Part shown: piece by piece, positions 30,752-38,172 of the stretch
Position numbering within the stretch: the stretch's first letter is position 1
Layout of the letters: each line of letters starts with the position of its first letter
Assembly (NCBI RefSeq): GCF_001673155.1
Contig: NZ_LZLE01000299.1
Span: 1-64,000 of the forward strand
DNA: 64,000 bases
Origin: Mycobacterium sp. 1423905.2
GTDB taxonomy: Bacteria; Actinomycetota; Actinomycetes; Mycobacteriales; Mycobacteriaceae
Reading direction: 5' to 3'
Notes under the pieces: generated by a model
Seen by the model: the letters and a program-made list of their open reading frames with translations, nothing else
What the model was told of the DNA's origin: nothing
The model's database searches: none
Program-made: the position numbers and the translations under genes

Positions 30752-32122
30752 GTGCGCGCAGCGATCTATACACGCATCAGCGACGACCAGACCGGCCGCG
30801 GCTTAGGGGTTGCACGGCAGCTCGAAGACTGCCAAGCGTTGGCTGACAAGCAGGGTTGGAACGTCACGACAACCTATGACGACAATGACATTTCGGCTTA
30901 CAGCGGTAAGACGAGGCCCGGTTTCGAAGCGATGCTCAAGGCAATGGCGGCCGGGCAATTCGACGCCCTATTGTGCTGGCATACCGACCGGCTCTACCGC
31001 AACATGCGCGACCTGGAACGGGTCATCGAGCTTGCTGACGCCAAGCGGATCGAGATTCGCACTGTTCAAGGCGGGACCCTAGACCTCTCGACGAGTGCCG
31101 GACGGATGGTTGCACGCATCCTGGGCTCGGTCGCAAGGCAGGAGAGCGAACACAGCAGTGAACGGCGCAAACGCGCCAACGTACAGCGAGCTGCGAGCGG
31201 GCAGTGGGTCGTTGCGCGCCGCCCTCTTGGCTACACAATGGACGGCACTCCCCTTGAGCCGGAGGCGTCAGCGATCCGGCAAGCGATCACCGACGTCTTG
31301 GCCGGTAAAAGCGTGCGCGCAGTCGCGCGCGAGTGGAACGAATGTGGGCCGCGAACGACGGGCAGCGCGACGACATGGCGATCGCCGATGGTTCGGCGCG
31401 TGCTGATGAATCCGAGGTATGCGGCACTGGTGGTGCATCAAGGCAAAATAGTCGGTCCGGGGAAGTGGAAGGCTCTGATCGACGAGGACACTCACCACGG
31501 AATTGTTGCCTATCTGAGTGACCCGACGAGAATCAACTACGTTGGCTTCGAACGAAAATATCAGGGGTCCGGTGTCTACCGTTGCGGCGTATGCGGTGCC
31601 GCGTTAGTTCACTTCGTTCCCGCCGGGGCAAGGCCACGGGCGTACTCGTGTACGCAGAGGCATGTCCGCCGGCAGGGCGAAGCGCTCGATAAGTACATCG
31701 ACGCGATCGTCGTCGAATGGTTATCGCGGACTGACATCGAGAAGCTGATCGAGCCCGCCGACGTGGACGTGGCCAGGTTGCATGCGCAGCGCACAGCACT
31801 GCGGGTACGCATGGACGAACTGGCGAGTCTATTCGCCGAAGGTTCGATTACGGCGCCCCAGCTCAAACGTGGAACCACCCAGTTGGCCAACAACATTGAC
31901 GCGTTGGAGTCTGAACTCGCGGCTGCGACCCGAGGCAATCCGGTAAGTACTCTTGTGGACGGCTCGCAGAGTGGCTTTGGTTTGGAGAAGCGTTGGGCGG
32001 TAACAGCACCTGATATCCGCGGCAAGGTGATCGACCAACTGCTGACAGTGACCGTCAACCGATCGCCGCGCGGTCTGCGCCGATTTGATCCCAACTACGT
32101 CGACATCGGGTGGAAGGTGTAA
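30752..32122 (+). CDS. Large serine recombinase (integrase)
   Basis: 456 residues. The resolvase catalytic domain begins [17 protein letters not shown], with the nucleophile Ser in TRIS and the RQLEDC segment. [17 protein letters not shown] and [20 protein letters not shown] complete it. The recombinase domain and zinc ribbon follow ([15 protein letters not shown] and a later [10 protein letters not shown]), then a coiled-coil ([20 protein letters not shown]). Length and order match phiRv1-type integrases. GTG 30752 is chosen because it starts the domain; upstream frame is eccC4 antiframe. It should act on attL/attR at eccC4 and needs a directionality factor for excision. Confidence 0.92.
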   Translation: MRAAIYTRISDDQTGRGLGVARQLEDCQALADKQGWNVTTTYDDNDISAYSGKTRPGFEAMLKAMAAGQFDALLCWHTDRLYRNMRDLERVIELADAKRIEIRTVQGGTLDLSTSAGRMVARILGSVARQESEHSSERRKRANVQRAASGQWVVARRPLGYTMDGTPLEPEASAIRQAITDVLAGKSVRAVAREWNECGPRTTGSATTWRSPMVRRVLMNPRYAALVVHQGKIVGPGKWKALIDEDTHHGIVAYLSDPTRINYVGFERKYQGSGVYRCGVCGAALVHFVPAGARPRAYSCTQRHVRRQGEALDKYIDAIVVEWLSRTDIEKLIEPADVDVARLHAQRTALRVRMDELASLFAEGSITAPQLKRGTTQLANNIDALESELAAATRGNPVSTLVDGSQSGFGLEKRWAVTAPDIRGKVIDQLLTVTVNRSPRGLRRFDPNYVDIGWKV

Positions 32123-32127
32123 GTCCC

Positions 32128-32478
32128 ATGACCGAACGCCGCTCAATCAACACGCTCAAGGTCATCTGCGACGACCATCCCAAAAGTCCCGGAAAGAAAA
32201 GCACCTGGGTGTTCACCCGTGATGACGAAGGCGCATGGCGCCTAGACCCGTGTGGCCCGAGCCGTACCGGCCTGTATGACGATCCTGAACGTGATGGTTA
32301 CCGTTTCGACGTGGCATGCAACCTCTGCCCCGACAAAAGGTTGGAGTTCAAGGAGAACGGCGATATGCAGCGGGTGCTCGACGCAGCTGTGCGCGTACTT
32401 CTCGAGTTAGGCGAGACACGCGAAGTTCCAACTGTCCCGTTGCGCATGCTAACCCTGTTAGCATCAAGAAGGACCTAG
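32128..32478 (+). CDS. Small Cys-containing element protein, unknown function
   Basis: A 116-residue protein starting at ATG 32128, 5 bp after the integrase stop, with ggaagg upstream. It contains VICDDH and CNLCPDKRLEF, so paired Cys/His residues could bind zinc. There is no recognised family. In phiRv1 a gene of unknown function also lies just after the integrase. Positional equivalence is suggested, not proven. Confidence 0.65.
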   Translation: MTERRSINTLKVICDDHPKSPGKKSTWVFTRDDEGAWRLDPCGPSRTGLYDDPERDGYRFDVACNLCPDKRLEFKENGDMQRVLDAAVRVLLELGETREVPTVPLRMLTLLASRRT

Positions 32479-32493
32479 CAGGTTCCCCCTGGG

Positions 32494-32566
32494 CGGTGGC
32501 GGGGTAATCCACCGAATTAAGCCTCCTCAGCGGGAGGGGTAATCACCCCTTCCCAGGAGGCTTTTC
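32494..32566 (+). promoter_or_regulatory. Two hairpins; second sequesters the Shine-Dalgarno of the 73-aa gene
   Basis: Hairpin 1: CGGTGG (32494-32499) with CCACCG (32509-32514). Hairpin 2: AAGCCTCCT (32519-32527) with AGGAGGCTT (32555-32563), with inner pairing of GGAGGGGT and ACCCCTTCC. AGGAGG (32555-32560) is the only Shine-Dalgarno for ATG 32569, and it is fully paired. TTTT follows the stem, so it could also terminate. Both loops hold GGGGTAATC. Confidence 0.7.
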
Positions 32567-32568
32567 CG

Positions 32569-32790
32569 ATGTCATGGACGCATGAACGCGCCCGAGTCGC
32601 CTCACTCACCCGCGCTATCAACAATGGCGAGCGACCTGCCGACGACCCAGAACTCACAGAAGCCCGCCGCAATCTACGTGCGCTCCGTCTCGAAGAGCAC
32701 GTCAATCGTGTACTCGCCCAAGCACCCCCGCTCAGCGGCGAGCAGCTCGACCGCATCGCCGCACTGCTACGAGTCGGAGGTGCAGTGTGA
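32569..32790 (+). CDS. 73-aa protein, candidate recombination directionality factor (phiRv1 Rv1584c-like)
   Basis: A 73-residue protein starting MSWTHERARVASLTRAI and ending with APPLSGEQLDRIAALLRVGG. The length, the position between the integrase and RepA-like genes and the ending pattern fit the phiRv1 excisionase/RDF Rv1584c, also 73 residues. If so, it switches the integrase from attP x attB to attL x attR and would restore eccC4. Its Shine-Dalgarno lies in a strong hairpin (32519-32563), suggesting excision is held off at translation. It overlaps the next gene by GTGA. Confidence 0.6.
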   Translation: MSWTHERARVASLTRAINNGERPADDPELTEARRNLRALRLEEHVNRVLAQAPPLSGEQLDRIAALLRVGGAV

Positions 32791-33191
32791 GCAGCCCGCC
32801 AGAACGAGAAAGCCGCCCCGCGGGCAACGAGGCGGCATCCCAAACAGCAGCAGTAATGAAGAGTGTACCGCCTGGTCGGCCCATGTGCATGCCATGCACT
32901 CGGCAGCACCCGCAAGATACCGCCGGCCAACTACGTCGGCGCCGCGACGCGTCACAACGGGTGGCTCCACTGGACTGCGGATGTCCTGATCCGTGGCCGT
33001 GCCGCTGCTCGGAACCGCCTCTTTCGGAGAGAATGATCGACGCCGGACGCGACGCCGCGCGCCATCTATTGGCTACTGGCCAAGTACCGATGCTCAAGTT
33101 TGAGGTTTTGAAGGCACTTTGGCGCCGCGGCGGTGATGATCGTGCTCTCGCCGAACAAGTGTGGACACTCACAGGCGGTGCTGTCGCGTGA
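32787..33191 (+). CDS. Small element protein with Cys-rich centre, unknown (phiRv1 Rv1583c position)
   Basis: 134 residues, GTG 32787 overlapping the previous stop. The middle is Cys-rich (MCMPCTRQH, LDCGCPDPWPCRCSEPPL), suggesting a metal-binding segment. The C-terminus RMIDAGRDAARHLLATGQVP looks helical. It is coupled to the RepA-like gene by GTGA at 33188. The equivalent phiRv1 gene is of similar size. Function unknown. Confidence 0.65.
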   Translation: MSSPPERESRPAGNEAASQTAAVMKSVPPGRPMCMPCTRQHPQDTAGQLRRRRDASQRVAPLDCGCPDPWPCRCSEPPLSERMIDAGRDAARHLLATGQVPMLKFEVLKALWRRGGDDRALAEQVWTLTGGAVA

Positions 33192-34315
33192 CCGATTCCT
33201 CCGACGTTAGGACGCGTGCGCTCGATGCAGTCGCGCGGAATAGTGGCGGTGCAATCTCGTCTGAGGCTGTCGAGCCCGACTGGCCACTGGACGATCCCGG
33301 GCCGCTCGAGCCTGAATGGTCGCGGTCACGATCGCGAGAGAGTGGCCGCCTTATCGGCGTAGCCGAACAGCCGGCGTACGCCGACAGGTTGCTTTGCCGT
33401 TCAGCACTGCGCGCACTTCCGGACCCGGAGCCACTTATCGCTGGCGTTCTCGATAAAGGGACGGTTGCGCTCCTCTACGGCAAGTGGGGTACAGGGAAGT
33501 CTTTCATCGCCCAGGACTGGGGGTTTTCGGTCGCCACCCAACGGCGCTGGCAGAACCGAACCAGCGTGCGCGGCCGCGTCCTTTACGTTGCCGCCGAAGG
33601 CGCATTCGGGTTAAGGGGACGTACCGACGCCTGGGAGACAGGGTGGGGGCTGACAGTTCCAGATAACGCCTTTCATATCTTGCCCCAACCGGTGAACCTG
33701 ACCCGCGCAGTAGATGTCGCGAATCTTCTCGCGATCGTGAGCTGGAACGGCTACGACTTCGTCGAACTGGATACCCTCTCTCGTTGCATGGTCGGCGCCG
33801 ACGAAAACAGCGCGAAGGACTGTGGCCTCGTCGTCGACATCCTTCACCGCGTCAGAGAGCACACCCCAGGCGGCCGCGGCACCGTGCTGGGGGTTCATCA
33901 TGCGGGAAAGGACGGCAAGACATTTCGCGGCTCATCAGTCTTCGAGGCTGGCGCAGACACGGTGTACGCCGTACTCCACGACGAAGACGACGGCGCGATA
34001 GTTCTCAGCAGAGAGAAGCGGAAAGACGGACCGCTCAGTGACATTCACCGGCTGAGACTCGACCCCATTGAGGGCACTGGGTCGTGCGTCATATCTGTCC
34101 ACCGCACAGGTGGACAAACAGAGCGCGCAGACAAGCTCTTGTCCACCTTTGTCCACTACTTCATGGACACCGGGGCTAGCAAAGCTGAGCTTCGCACCAT
34201 CGCCGACATGCCGCCCGCAACCTTCCACCGCGCCCTATCTGACCTCGTCAGAAGCGGCGACCTCGTCAACACCGGCACCGAGAAGCGGCCGTTCTACAAA
34301 GCGGCCAGCCAATGA
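33188..34315 (+). CDS. RepA-like AAA ATPase (RecA-fold), putative replicative helicase
   Basis: 375 residues. The ATPase core has Walker A LLYGKWGTGKSFIAQDWG, VLYVAAEGAFGLRGR, Walker B YDFVELDTLSR, and the switch segment GTVLGVHHAGKDGKTFRGSS. The family is AAA_25/RepA, hexameric helicase loaders or helicases of plasmids and phages. The C-terminal 70 residues form a winged-helix-like domain (LRTIADMPPATFHRALSDLV) that could bind the iterons. Iterons occur inside its 3' end and directly after it, the arrangement of rep-ori modules. GTG start is coupled to the upstream gene. Confidence 0.8.
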   Translation: MTDSSDVRTRALDAVARNSGGAISSEAVEPDWPLDDPGPLEPEWSRSRSRESGRLIGVAEQPAYADRLLCRSALRALPDPEPLIAGVLDKGTVALLYGKWGTGKSFIAQDWGFSVATQRRWQNRTSVRGRVLYVAAEGAFGLRGRTDAWETGWGLTVPDNAFHILPQPVNLTRAVDVANLLAIVSWNGYDFVELDTLSRCMVGADENSAKDCGLVVDILHRVREHTPGGRGTVLGVHHAGKDGKTFRGSSVFEAGADTVYAVLHDEDDGAIVLSREKRKDGPLSDIHRLRLDPIEGTGSCVISVHRTGGQTERADKLLSTFVHYFMDTGASKAELRTIADMPPATFHRALSDLVRSGDLVNTGTEKRPFYKAASQ

Positions 34316-34415
34316 ATCTGTCCACCTTGTCCACCCTTTGTCCACCTTGTCCACCTATTTGTCCACCCGTTGGGACCCCTAAAAGGGGTCCCAACAGCCG
34401 GGTGGACAAACGCGG
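34096..34415 (+). repeat. TTGTCCACC iteron array, candidate replication origin
   Basis: Inside the RepA-like gene: TGTCCACC (34096-34103) inverted to GGTGGACA (34109-34116), then TTGTCCACC at 34137 and a variant at 34147. After the stop: TGTCCACC at 34319 and TTGTCCACC at 34327, 34338, 34347 and 34359. The inverse GGTGGACAA is at 34401, with a degenerate GCGGACAAA next to it. The direct and inverted copies flank a 12-bp palindrome (34369-34395). Placement at the end of a rep gene matches origins of plasmids and phage satellites. Confidence 0.75.
34369..34395 (+). repeat. Perfect 12-bp palindrome between iterons
   Basis: GTTGGGACCCCT (34369-34380), loop AAA, AGGGGTCCCAAC (34384-34395). It could be an initiation hairpin of the origin. 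It has no T-run, so termination is less likely. Confidence 0.85.
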
Positions 34416-34464
34416 ACAAACTAATTCGCGCACGCACCCTCTTCTCAGAAAGCGAGTTGTCACC

Positions 34465-34866
34465 ATGAACCTGTCCGGCGACGACATCGAGTACGCGTTG
34501 TATTGCGTGGTCGAGACTATCGATCGGCGCCGGCGTGCGGGGATTTGCGTGCCGCCCTGGATGCATCAACTCGGCCAGCGATTCAACCTTGCGTCCCTGA
34601 CCAGCGAAATGTCCCCTAGCGGACATGAATCTTGCACCGACAGTGAAGGATTGGAGTCGGATCTCCATGTCGGGTCCAAGGAGGCGGCGCATCTGCTGGG
34701 CCTGTCGACCAGACAGGTGCGCCGCCTCCGCTCAGACCTCGACGGCGAGACCGTCGGCGGCCGAATGGTTTTCAAACGGTCAACCGTGATCGAGTACGCG
34801 CAGGAAAGGCGAAATGGGCATTGCAGAAGCATTCCGGGACCATCTCCGGAGCCTGAGCGACGATGA
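34465..34866 (+). CDS. Helix-turn-helix (excisionase/MerR-like) DNA-binding protein
   Basis: 133 residues from ATG 34465. The C-terminal part VGSKEAAHLLGLSTRQVRRL with GGRMVFKRSTVIEYAQERR is an HTH_17/excisionase-type winged helix, used by Xis proteins and small repressors. The N-terminal 70 residues (GDDIEYALYCVVETIDRRRR) are unassigned. It follows the iteron region directly, so it may bind the origin or the early promoter. It corresponds in position and size to Rv1581c of phiRv1. Confidence 0.75.
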   Translation: MNLSGDDIEYALYCVVETIDRRRRAGICVPPWMHQLGQRFNLASLTSEMSPSGHESCTDSEGLESDLHVGSKEAAHLLGLSTRQVRRLRSDLDGETVGGRMVFKRSTVIEYAQERRNGHCRSIPGPSPEPERR

Positions 34867-35011
34867 GTGGAACCAGCTTGTCGCCGAAGTGAGACCACCC
34901 AACCCGGAATCCCACATACCACTGCCCAATGAGGTTGAGCAGTCCGGGCGCATCGGTACCGGCCGCAACGAGGGTCTGGCCGAGGCCAAGCGCCGCGGCT
35001 ACATCCAATGA
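34814..35011 (+). CDS. 65-aa element protein, unknown
   Basis: 65 residues starting MGIAEAFRDHLRSLSDDEWN. It overlaps the end of the HTH gene by 53 bp in another frame and is coupled to the next ORF by ATGA (35008-35011). Its last residues RNEGLAEAKRRGYIQ resemble the end of the next small protein (ELWRRGYIDEKGE), suggesting a shared short motif or duplication. Unknown function. Confidence 0.6.
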   Translation: MGIAEAFRDHLRSLSDDEWNQLVAEVRPPNPESHIPLPNEVEQSGRIGTGRNEGLAEAKRRGYIQ

Positions 35012-35175
35012 GCCCGCCCAGCATCGACGACGCCGAGCTCCACCGCGCCCTTGAAGAAACGAACAAGATTCAGAGAGATCGCAACGGACGACGCAGCCCG
35101 TTCCCCAGCGACGGCGTGCTCACCGAGCTGTGGCGACGCGGCTACATCGACGAGAAAGGCGAACCCATCAAATGA
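35008..35175 (+). CDS. 55-aa element protein, unknown
   Basis: ATG 35008 overlaps the preceding stop; the product is 55 residues, MSPPSIDDAELHRALEET through LWRRGYIDEKGEPIK. The stop overlaps the next ATG (35172-35175). Coupling on both sides supports it as a real gene. Unknown function. Confidence 0.6.
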   Translation: MSPPSIDDAELHRALEETNKIQRDRNGRRSPFPSDGVLTELWRRGYIDEKGEPIK

Positions 35176-36020
35176 CCGCACCACTGCCACCCCGACACAA
35201 GGTCGCGATCTTCGCGGAGTCGAGCCCTCGGATGAGAAAACTTCTCAGCGAGGTTATCCCGGAATGCCCGATATTGGTGGCCATCTCCGCGCGTGCCCGT
35301 GAGCTTGCTGTAGCAACCCGCGGAGCCACGCCCGCGGCCGCGGCTTGGCCCACCACCGTGGACGAGATATCCGATGAATGGATGGAAGCCGAGGTCGCCC
35401 GCCGACGCGCAGTGAGCGATCATGAGAGCCGGCTCGCCGTCATAGCAGATCTGGAACGGAATGCCCGCGACGAGATCTACGACCTGATCGAAACCCGCGC
35501 TACCGACCTGATCGCCGCACTGGCAGCGCAATTCGATGACCTCGTCGACCGGCTCGCCGACGCCGTAGCCGAACTCGGTGAAGACGTGAACACCGCAGCC
35601 GCCGCCATCGCATCCGGACCACTGGCCACCGCGGCCTGGAAGGCGATAGCCGACATGGCTGACGAATACGCCGACATCCGCGCCGTCCAACTCCGCCTGT
35701 ACCGCGGTTGCACCACCATCTTCTTCGACGAACTACGGTGCGGCGACCAAGATCCCGCAGTCACGAGCACCGAAGCGCGCGTCTACTTTCACCGGCATAT
35801 CGCCGCGATCGCCCCGAACTGGCGAGGCGGCCGCAACGACCACGGCGTGATCCTGGACGCCACCTACCCATGGCCAGCAGACCCAGTCGAGCGACTTGTC
35901 TGGTTCACCCGCAGCGATTCAGGAATGTGGTGCCCGACACCGGATGAACTCCGCGAACACTTCACCAACTCGCCTGCCACGCCATTGCCGCACCTCATAG
36001 CGCAGCAGGTGGTGGGCTGA
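35172..36020 (+). CDS. Element protein with helical centre, unknown
   Basis: 282 residues from ATG 35172. The centre (about 95-180) is strongly helical and Ala/Asp-rich (LIAALAAQFDDLVDRLADAV), likely coiled coil. The C-terminal third has aromatic and His residues (YFHRHIAAIAPNWRGG, DATYPWPADPVERLVWFTR). No family was recognised. It is coupled to the upstream small ORF. The following 36021-36173 has no gene that I can support. Confidence 0.65.
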   Translation: MTAPLPPRHKVAIFAESSPRMRKLLSEVIPECPILVAISARARELAVATRGATPAAAAWPTTVDEISDEWMEAEVARRRAVSDHESRLAVIADLERNARDEIYDLIETRATDLIAALAAQFDDLVDRLADAVAELGEDVNTAAAAIASGPLATAAWKAIADMADEYADIRAVQLRLYRGCTTIFFDELRCGDQDPAVTSTEARVYFHRHIAAIAPNWRGGRNDHGVILDATYPWPADPVERLVWFTRSDSGMWCPTPDELREHFTNSPATPLPHLIAQQVVG

Positions 36021-36173
36021 AGATGGACCAGGCGCCGGCCATGGCGAGGTCAACACCCGATCTCACGAGGCGATGAAGTTGATCGCCGAATCTCGATCCA
36101 TCCAACATCGGCGACAAAACACCCATCGCAGCGATCTTCTAATACCCGCACCAACCAGCACAGAGGGGTTCCA

Positions 36174-36383
36174 ATGCCTGACAGTCCAGACACCTTCGAC
36201 AGCAGCCGCGTGGACTCCAGCGGACTACCGCCACTCACCGCAGCCATCCGCGACACCTGGCTCCGCGAAACCGGATTCTCCGGAGCCATCTATCCAGTCC
36301 CATTGGAAACGACAATGCGGCGAATCCTCGACGCGATCCACAGCCTCGAAACCCGAGTCATCGCACTCGAAAGCGCCGACTGA
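36174..36383 (+). CDS. 69-aa element protein, unknown
   Basis: 69 residues starting MPDSPDTFDSSRVDSSGLPP, with a C-terminal helix RRILDAIHSLETRVIALESA that looks like a short coiled coil. The upstream aggggtt is a moderate ribosome site. It is followed after 1 bp by a 35-aa ORF. Unknown function. Confidence 0.5.
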   Translation: MPDSPDTFDSSRVDSSGLPPLTAAIRDTWLRETGFSGAIYPVPLETTMRRILDAIHSLETRVIALESAD

Positions 36384-36384
36384 C

Positions 36385-36492
36385 ATGAGCCAGGCGACGG
36401 CCGCCGAGGGTGTCCACGACCACGGACATCCTTTCGTCGCGTACCTGCGCCCGGCCGCCGCCAACACGACTCGACGAACGGTGGACCGGTGA
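36385..36492 (+). CDS. 35-aa micro-ORF coupled to its neighbours
   Basis: ATG 36385 comes 1 bp after the previous stop and ends at 36492 in a GTGA overlap with the next gene. It encodes MSQATAAEGVHDHGHPF and a basic end. Support is only spacing; it may serve as a coupling leader. Confidence 0.35.
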   Translation: MSQATAAEGVHDHGHPFVAYLRPAAANTTRRTVDR

Positions 36493-36746
36493 GCACCGCC
36501 CGCTTGATTCACGCACCCGACGACACCATCTCAGTCGGGCCGACAGAAGTTGACGTCATCTACGAGCAACACGGCGGCGAAGAACTGTTGTCGCTGCTCA
36601 TCAACACGGCCCGAGTTGGCCACTTTTCGATCGCGTTCACCGTCGACGAAGTCCGCGCCGTCATCGCCAACCTGTCGATGATGGTCGACAACCTCGAGCA
36701 CCTCCGCGCTGAATGGGCGCGCCACAACGAACTAGGAGAGATCTGA
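36489..36746 (+). CDS. 85-aa element protein, unknown
   Basis: 85 residues, GTG 36489 overlapping the preceding micro-ORF stop. The pattern (VDVIYEQHGGEELLSLLINT, HFSIAFTVDEVRAVIANLSM) suggests a small alpha/beta fold. No family recognised. It ends 1 bp before the repeat-protein gene, so they are probably co-transcribed. Confidence 0.55.
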   Translation: MSTARLIHAPDDTISVGPTEVDVIYEQHGGEELLSLLINTARVGHFSIAFTVDEVRAVIANLSMMVDNLEHLRAEWARHNELGEI

Positions 36747-36747
36747 T

Positions 36748-37158
36748 ATGGCACTCGGTTGGTGGCCCGAGGTCCGCAGAACCTTCACGCTGTCACTGTT
36801 TCCGACACTGGTAGCCCACGGCGTCCGATCAGCCAAGGCCAGCCTGACATTGACCCCGGTGATAGGCATGGGCGCCGGCTCCCACATGCATGCTGGGCTG
36901 AACCTCTCGCTGACACCAGCATTCGGATTTGTGCGCCGCGCCTACCCGGGCGCCGCCGGGCTGTCACTGGCCCCGGCGATCGGCATGATGGCCCGCCCAC
37001 GCTACGCCCGCACGGCCAGCCTGTCACTGTCGCCGACCATCACGATGTCGGGAATCAACCGTGCGGCGTTCACCCTGGCGCTGACACCAAGCATCGGGAT
37101 GGTCGGTGCTGTTCACAATACGCAGTTTCCATACACCTTCCCCTTCAACCTCGCTTAG
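36748..37158 (+). CDS. 136-aa internally repetitive protein
   Basis: ATG 36748, with aggagag upstream. The protein is built of about five units of 20-24 residues sharing L-S/T-L-x-P-x-I-G-M: ASLTLTPVIGMG, LNLSLTPAFGF, LSLAPAIGMM, LSLSPTITMS, LALTPSIGMV. Such short beta-rich repeats fit a fibre or solenoid, such as a virion/tail-associated protein, but I do not recognise the family. It precedes a tail-like gene (37299-37769), and all three genes here have good ribosome sites. Confidence 0.6.
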   Translation: MALGWWPEVRRTFTLSLFPTLVAHGVRSAKASLTLTPVIGMGAGSHMHAGLNLSLTPAFGFVRRAYPGAAGLSLAPAIGMMARPRYARTASLSLSPTITMSGINRAAFTLALTPSIGMVGAVHNTQFPYTFPFNLA

Positions 37159-37166
37159 GAGAAACC

Positions 37167-37289
37167 ATGGAAGACAACGACATCCGCATCGAACAGGCCG
37201 ACTCACCTGATCACGGCGTACAGCCTCAGCAGACGCCGAACGGCGACGACCGACTCGCCGCCTCAGTATTCCCGTTCACCCTCAAATAA
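37167..37289 (+). CDS. 40-aa element protein, unknown
   Basis: ATG 37167 preceded by aggagaaacc. The 40-residue product is acidic and Gln-rich in the middle (QADSPDHGVQPQQTPNG) and ends VFPFTLK, echoing the FPFNLA end of the preceding repeat protein. Unknown function. Confidence 0.5.
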   Translation: MEDNDIRIEQADSPDHGVQPQQTPNGDDRLAASVFPFTLK

Positions 37290-37298
37290 GGAGCAAGC

Positions 37299-37769
37299 GT
37301 GGCTTTCTCGTTACCAACGAACTTCGCGACCGGCGGCCAATTCGCGGCGGCGGACGCGAACGCCATCGACGCCGCCATCAACGCGATCGTCAACGGGGCT
37401 ACCGCAGCTTTCGTCGCCACCAGCGAGTCAACCTCATCGACGACCTACACCGACCTCGCCACCACAACAGACCAGGTGACGGTCAACATCGGTTCCAGCG
37501 GAAAAGCATTGGTGTTCCTCAGCGCCGACATCTCGGCGGCTGCATCCGGAGGTGTCGCTTCGATGGGGTTCGCCCTGTCAGGCGCGAACTCTCAAGCGGC
37601 GTCCGATAGTCAGAGAATCACAGGCAGCTTCTACACCATTGGTGGTGGCGTTGCTTTCCTCCTCACCGGACTGGCCGCCGGATCGACCACCTTCAAGGCG
37701 AAGTACAAATCGGTTGGCGCTACCGGGACTGCCGCAAACCGCCGAATCGCCGTCATCCCATTCCCCTAA
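37299..37769 (+). CDS. Phage minor tail/fibre-like protein
   Basis: 156 residues, GTG 37299 after aaggagc. The start FSLPTNFATGGQFAAADANA followed by IDAAINAIVNGATAAF resembles the segment found in many phage tail and fibre proteins, where an LTAADLN-type turn precedes a trimer-forming helix. The rest is Ser/Thr/Gly-rich beta sequence (TYTDLATTTDQVTVNIGSSG). It suggests a virion surface part retained although head and tail genes are absent. Assignment is by pattern only. Confidence 0.5.
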   Translation: MAFSLPTNFATGGQFAAADANAIDAAINAIVNGATAAFVATSESTSSTTYTDLATTTDQVTVNIGSSGKALVFLSADISAAASGGVASMGFALSGANSQAASDSQRITGSFYTIGGGVAFLLTGLAAGSTTFKAKYKSVGATGTAANRRIAVIPFP

Positions 37770-37779
37770 CCCCAACCAC

Positions 37780-38172
37780 ATGCCACGAGCACCGCGACGA
37801 TGCCCAGGAGACAACGGCAAATGCGACAACCTCATCCGCAACCGACGATACTGCGACGAACACACCGAATCATGGGCCGGCGAACGCACCGCATCGAGCC
37901 GCATCACCGGCACACGACAATGGCGCGAACGCATCAAACCCGCCATCCTCAAGCGCGACCAATACCGCTGCCAGATCCGCTACGAAGGCATCTGCACCGG
38001 CACCGCGACCGTCGTCGACAAGATCATCCCCGCCGCACAGCGACCCGACCTCGCAACAGACCCGCTCAATTGCAGGGGAGCTTGCCAACAATGCAACGAC
38101 CACAAGGCACTCACCGCCGACCGCGGCCTGCCCGAGCCGCCGCGCACGTCAGCAAGACTGCCCCCCGGGTAG
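37780..38172 (+). CDS. HNH-family endonuclease-like protein with altered active site
   Basis: 130 residues from ATG 37780. The N-terminal Cys/His cluster is CDNLIRNRRYCDEH. The HNH region is RDQYRCQIRYEGICTG, then TATVVDKIIPAAQ, then NCRGACQQCNDHKAL with the metal-associated CxxC. In typical HNH proteins the second motif reads DHI; here the general-base His is Lys (VVDKIIP). HNH proteins next to terS genes assist packaging cleavage in cos phages. Here activity is doubtful. Confidence 0.75.
   Translation: MPRAPRRCPGDNGKCDNLIRNRRYCDEHTESWAGERTASSRITGTRQWRERIKPAILKRDQYRCQIRYEGICTGTATVVDKIIPAAQRPDLATDPLNCRGACQQCNDHKALTADRGLPEPPRTSARLPPG

Larger units (their letters stand above)
29412..30806 (+). 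pseudogene. eccC4: ESX-4 ATPase EccC4, N-terminal fragment (disrupted by element)
   Basis: ATG 29412 starts EccC4: two TM helices near residues 24-75 ([20 protein letters not shown]), the DUF domain, and ATPase domain 1 with Walker [14 protein letters not shown]. Native sequence ends at codon 434 (ctc, 30711-30713) in DFKGGATFL, before Walker B. The frame then runs into the inserted element and adds 30 foreign residues before a stop at 30806. The remaining 739 codons are at 45536-47755. As it stands the FtsK/SpoIIIE-type motor of ESX-4 is broken; precise excision would rejoin it in frame. Confidence 0.93.

Noticed and set aside
34096-34415. Short direct repeats considered as CRISPR
   Set aside because: Units of 9 bp with 0-3 bp spacing have no spacer structure; they fit iterons instead.
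36073-36492. 139-aa plus ORF overlapping small element genes
   Set aside because: Different frame from the coupled 69-aa and 35-aa ORFs, no ribosome site, and arbitrary composition.
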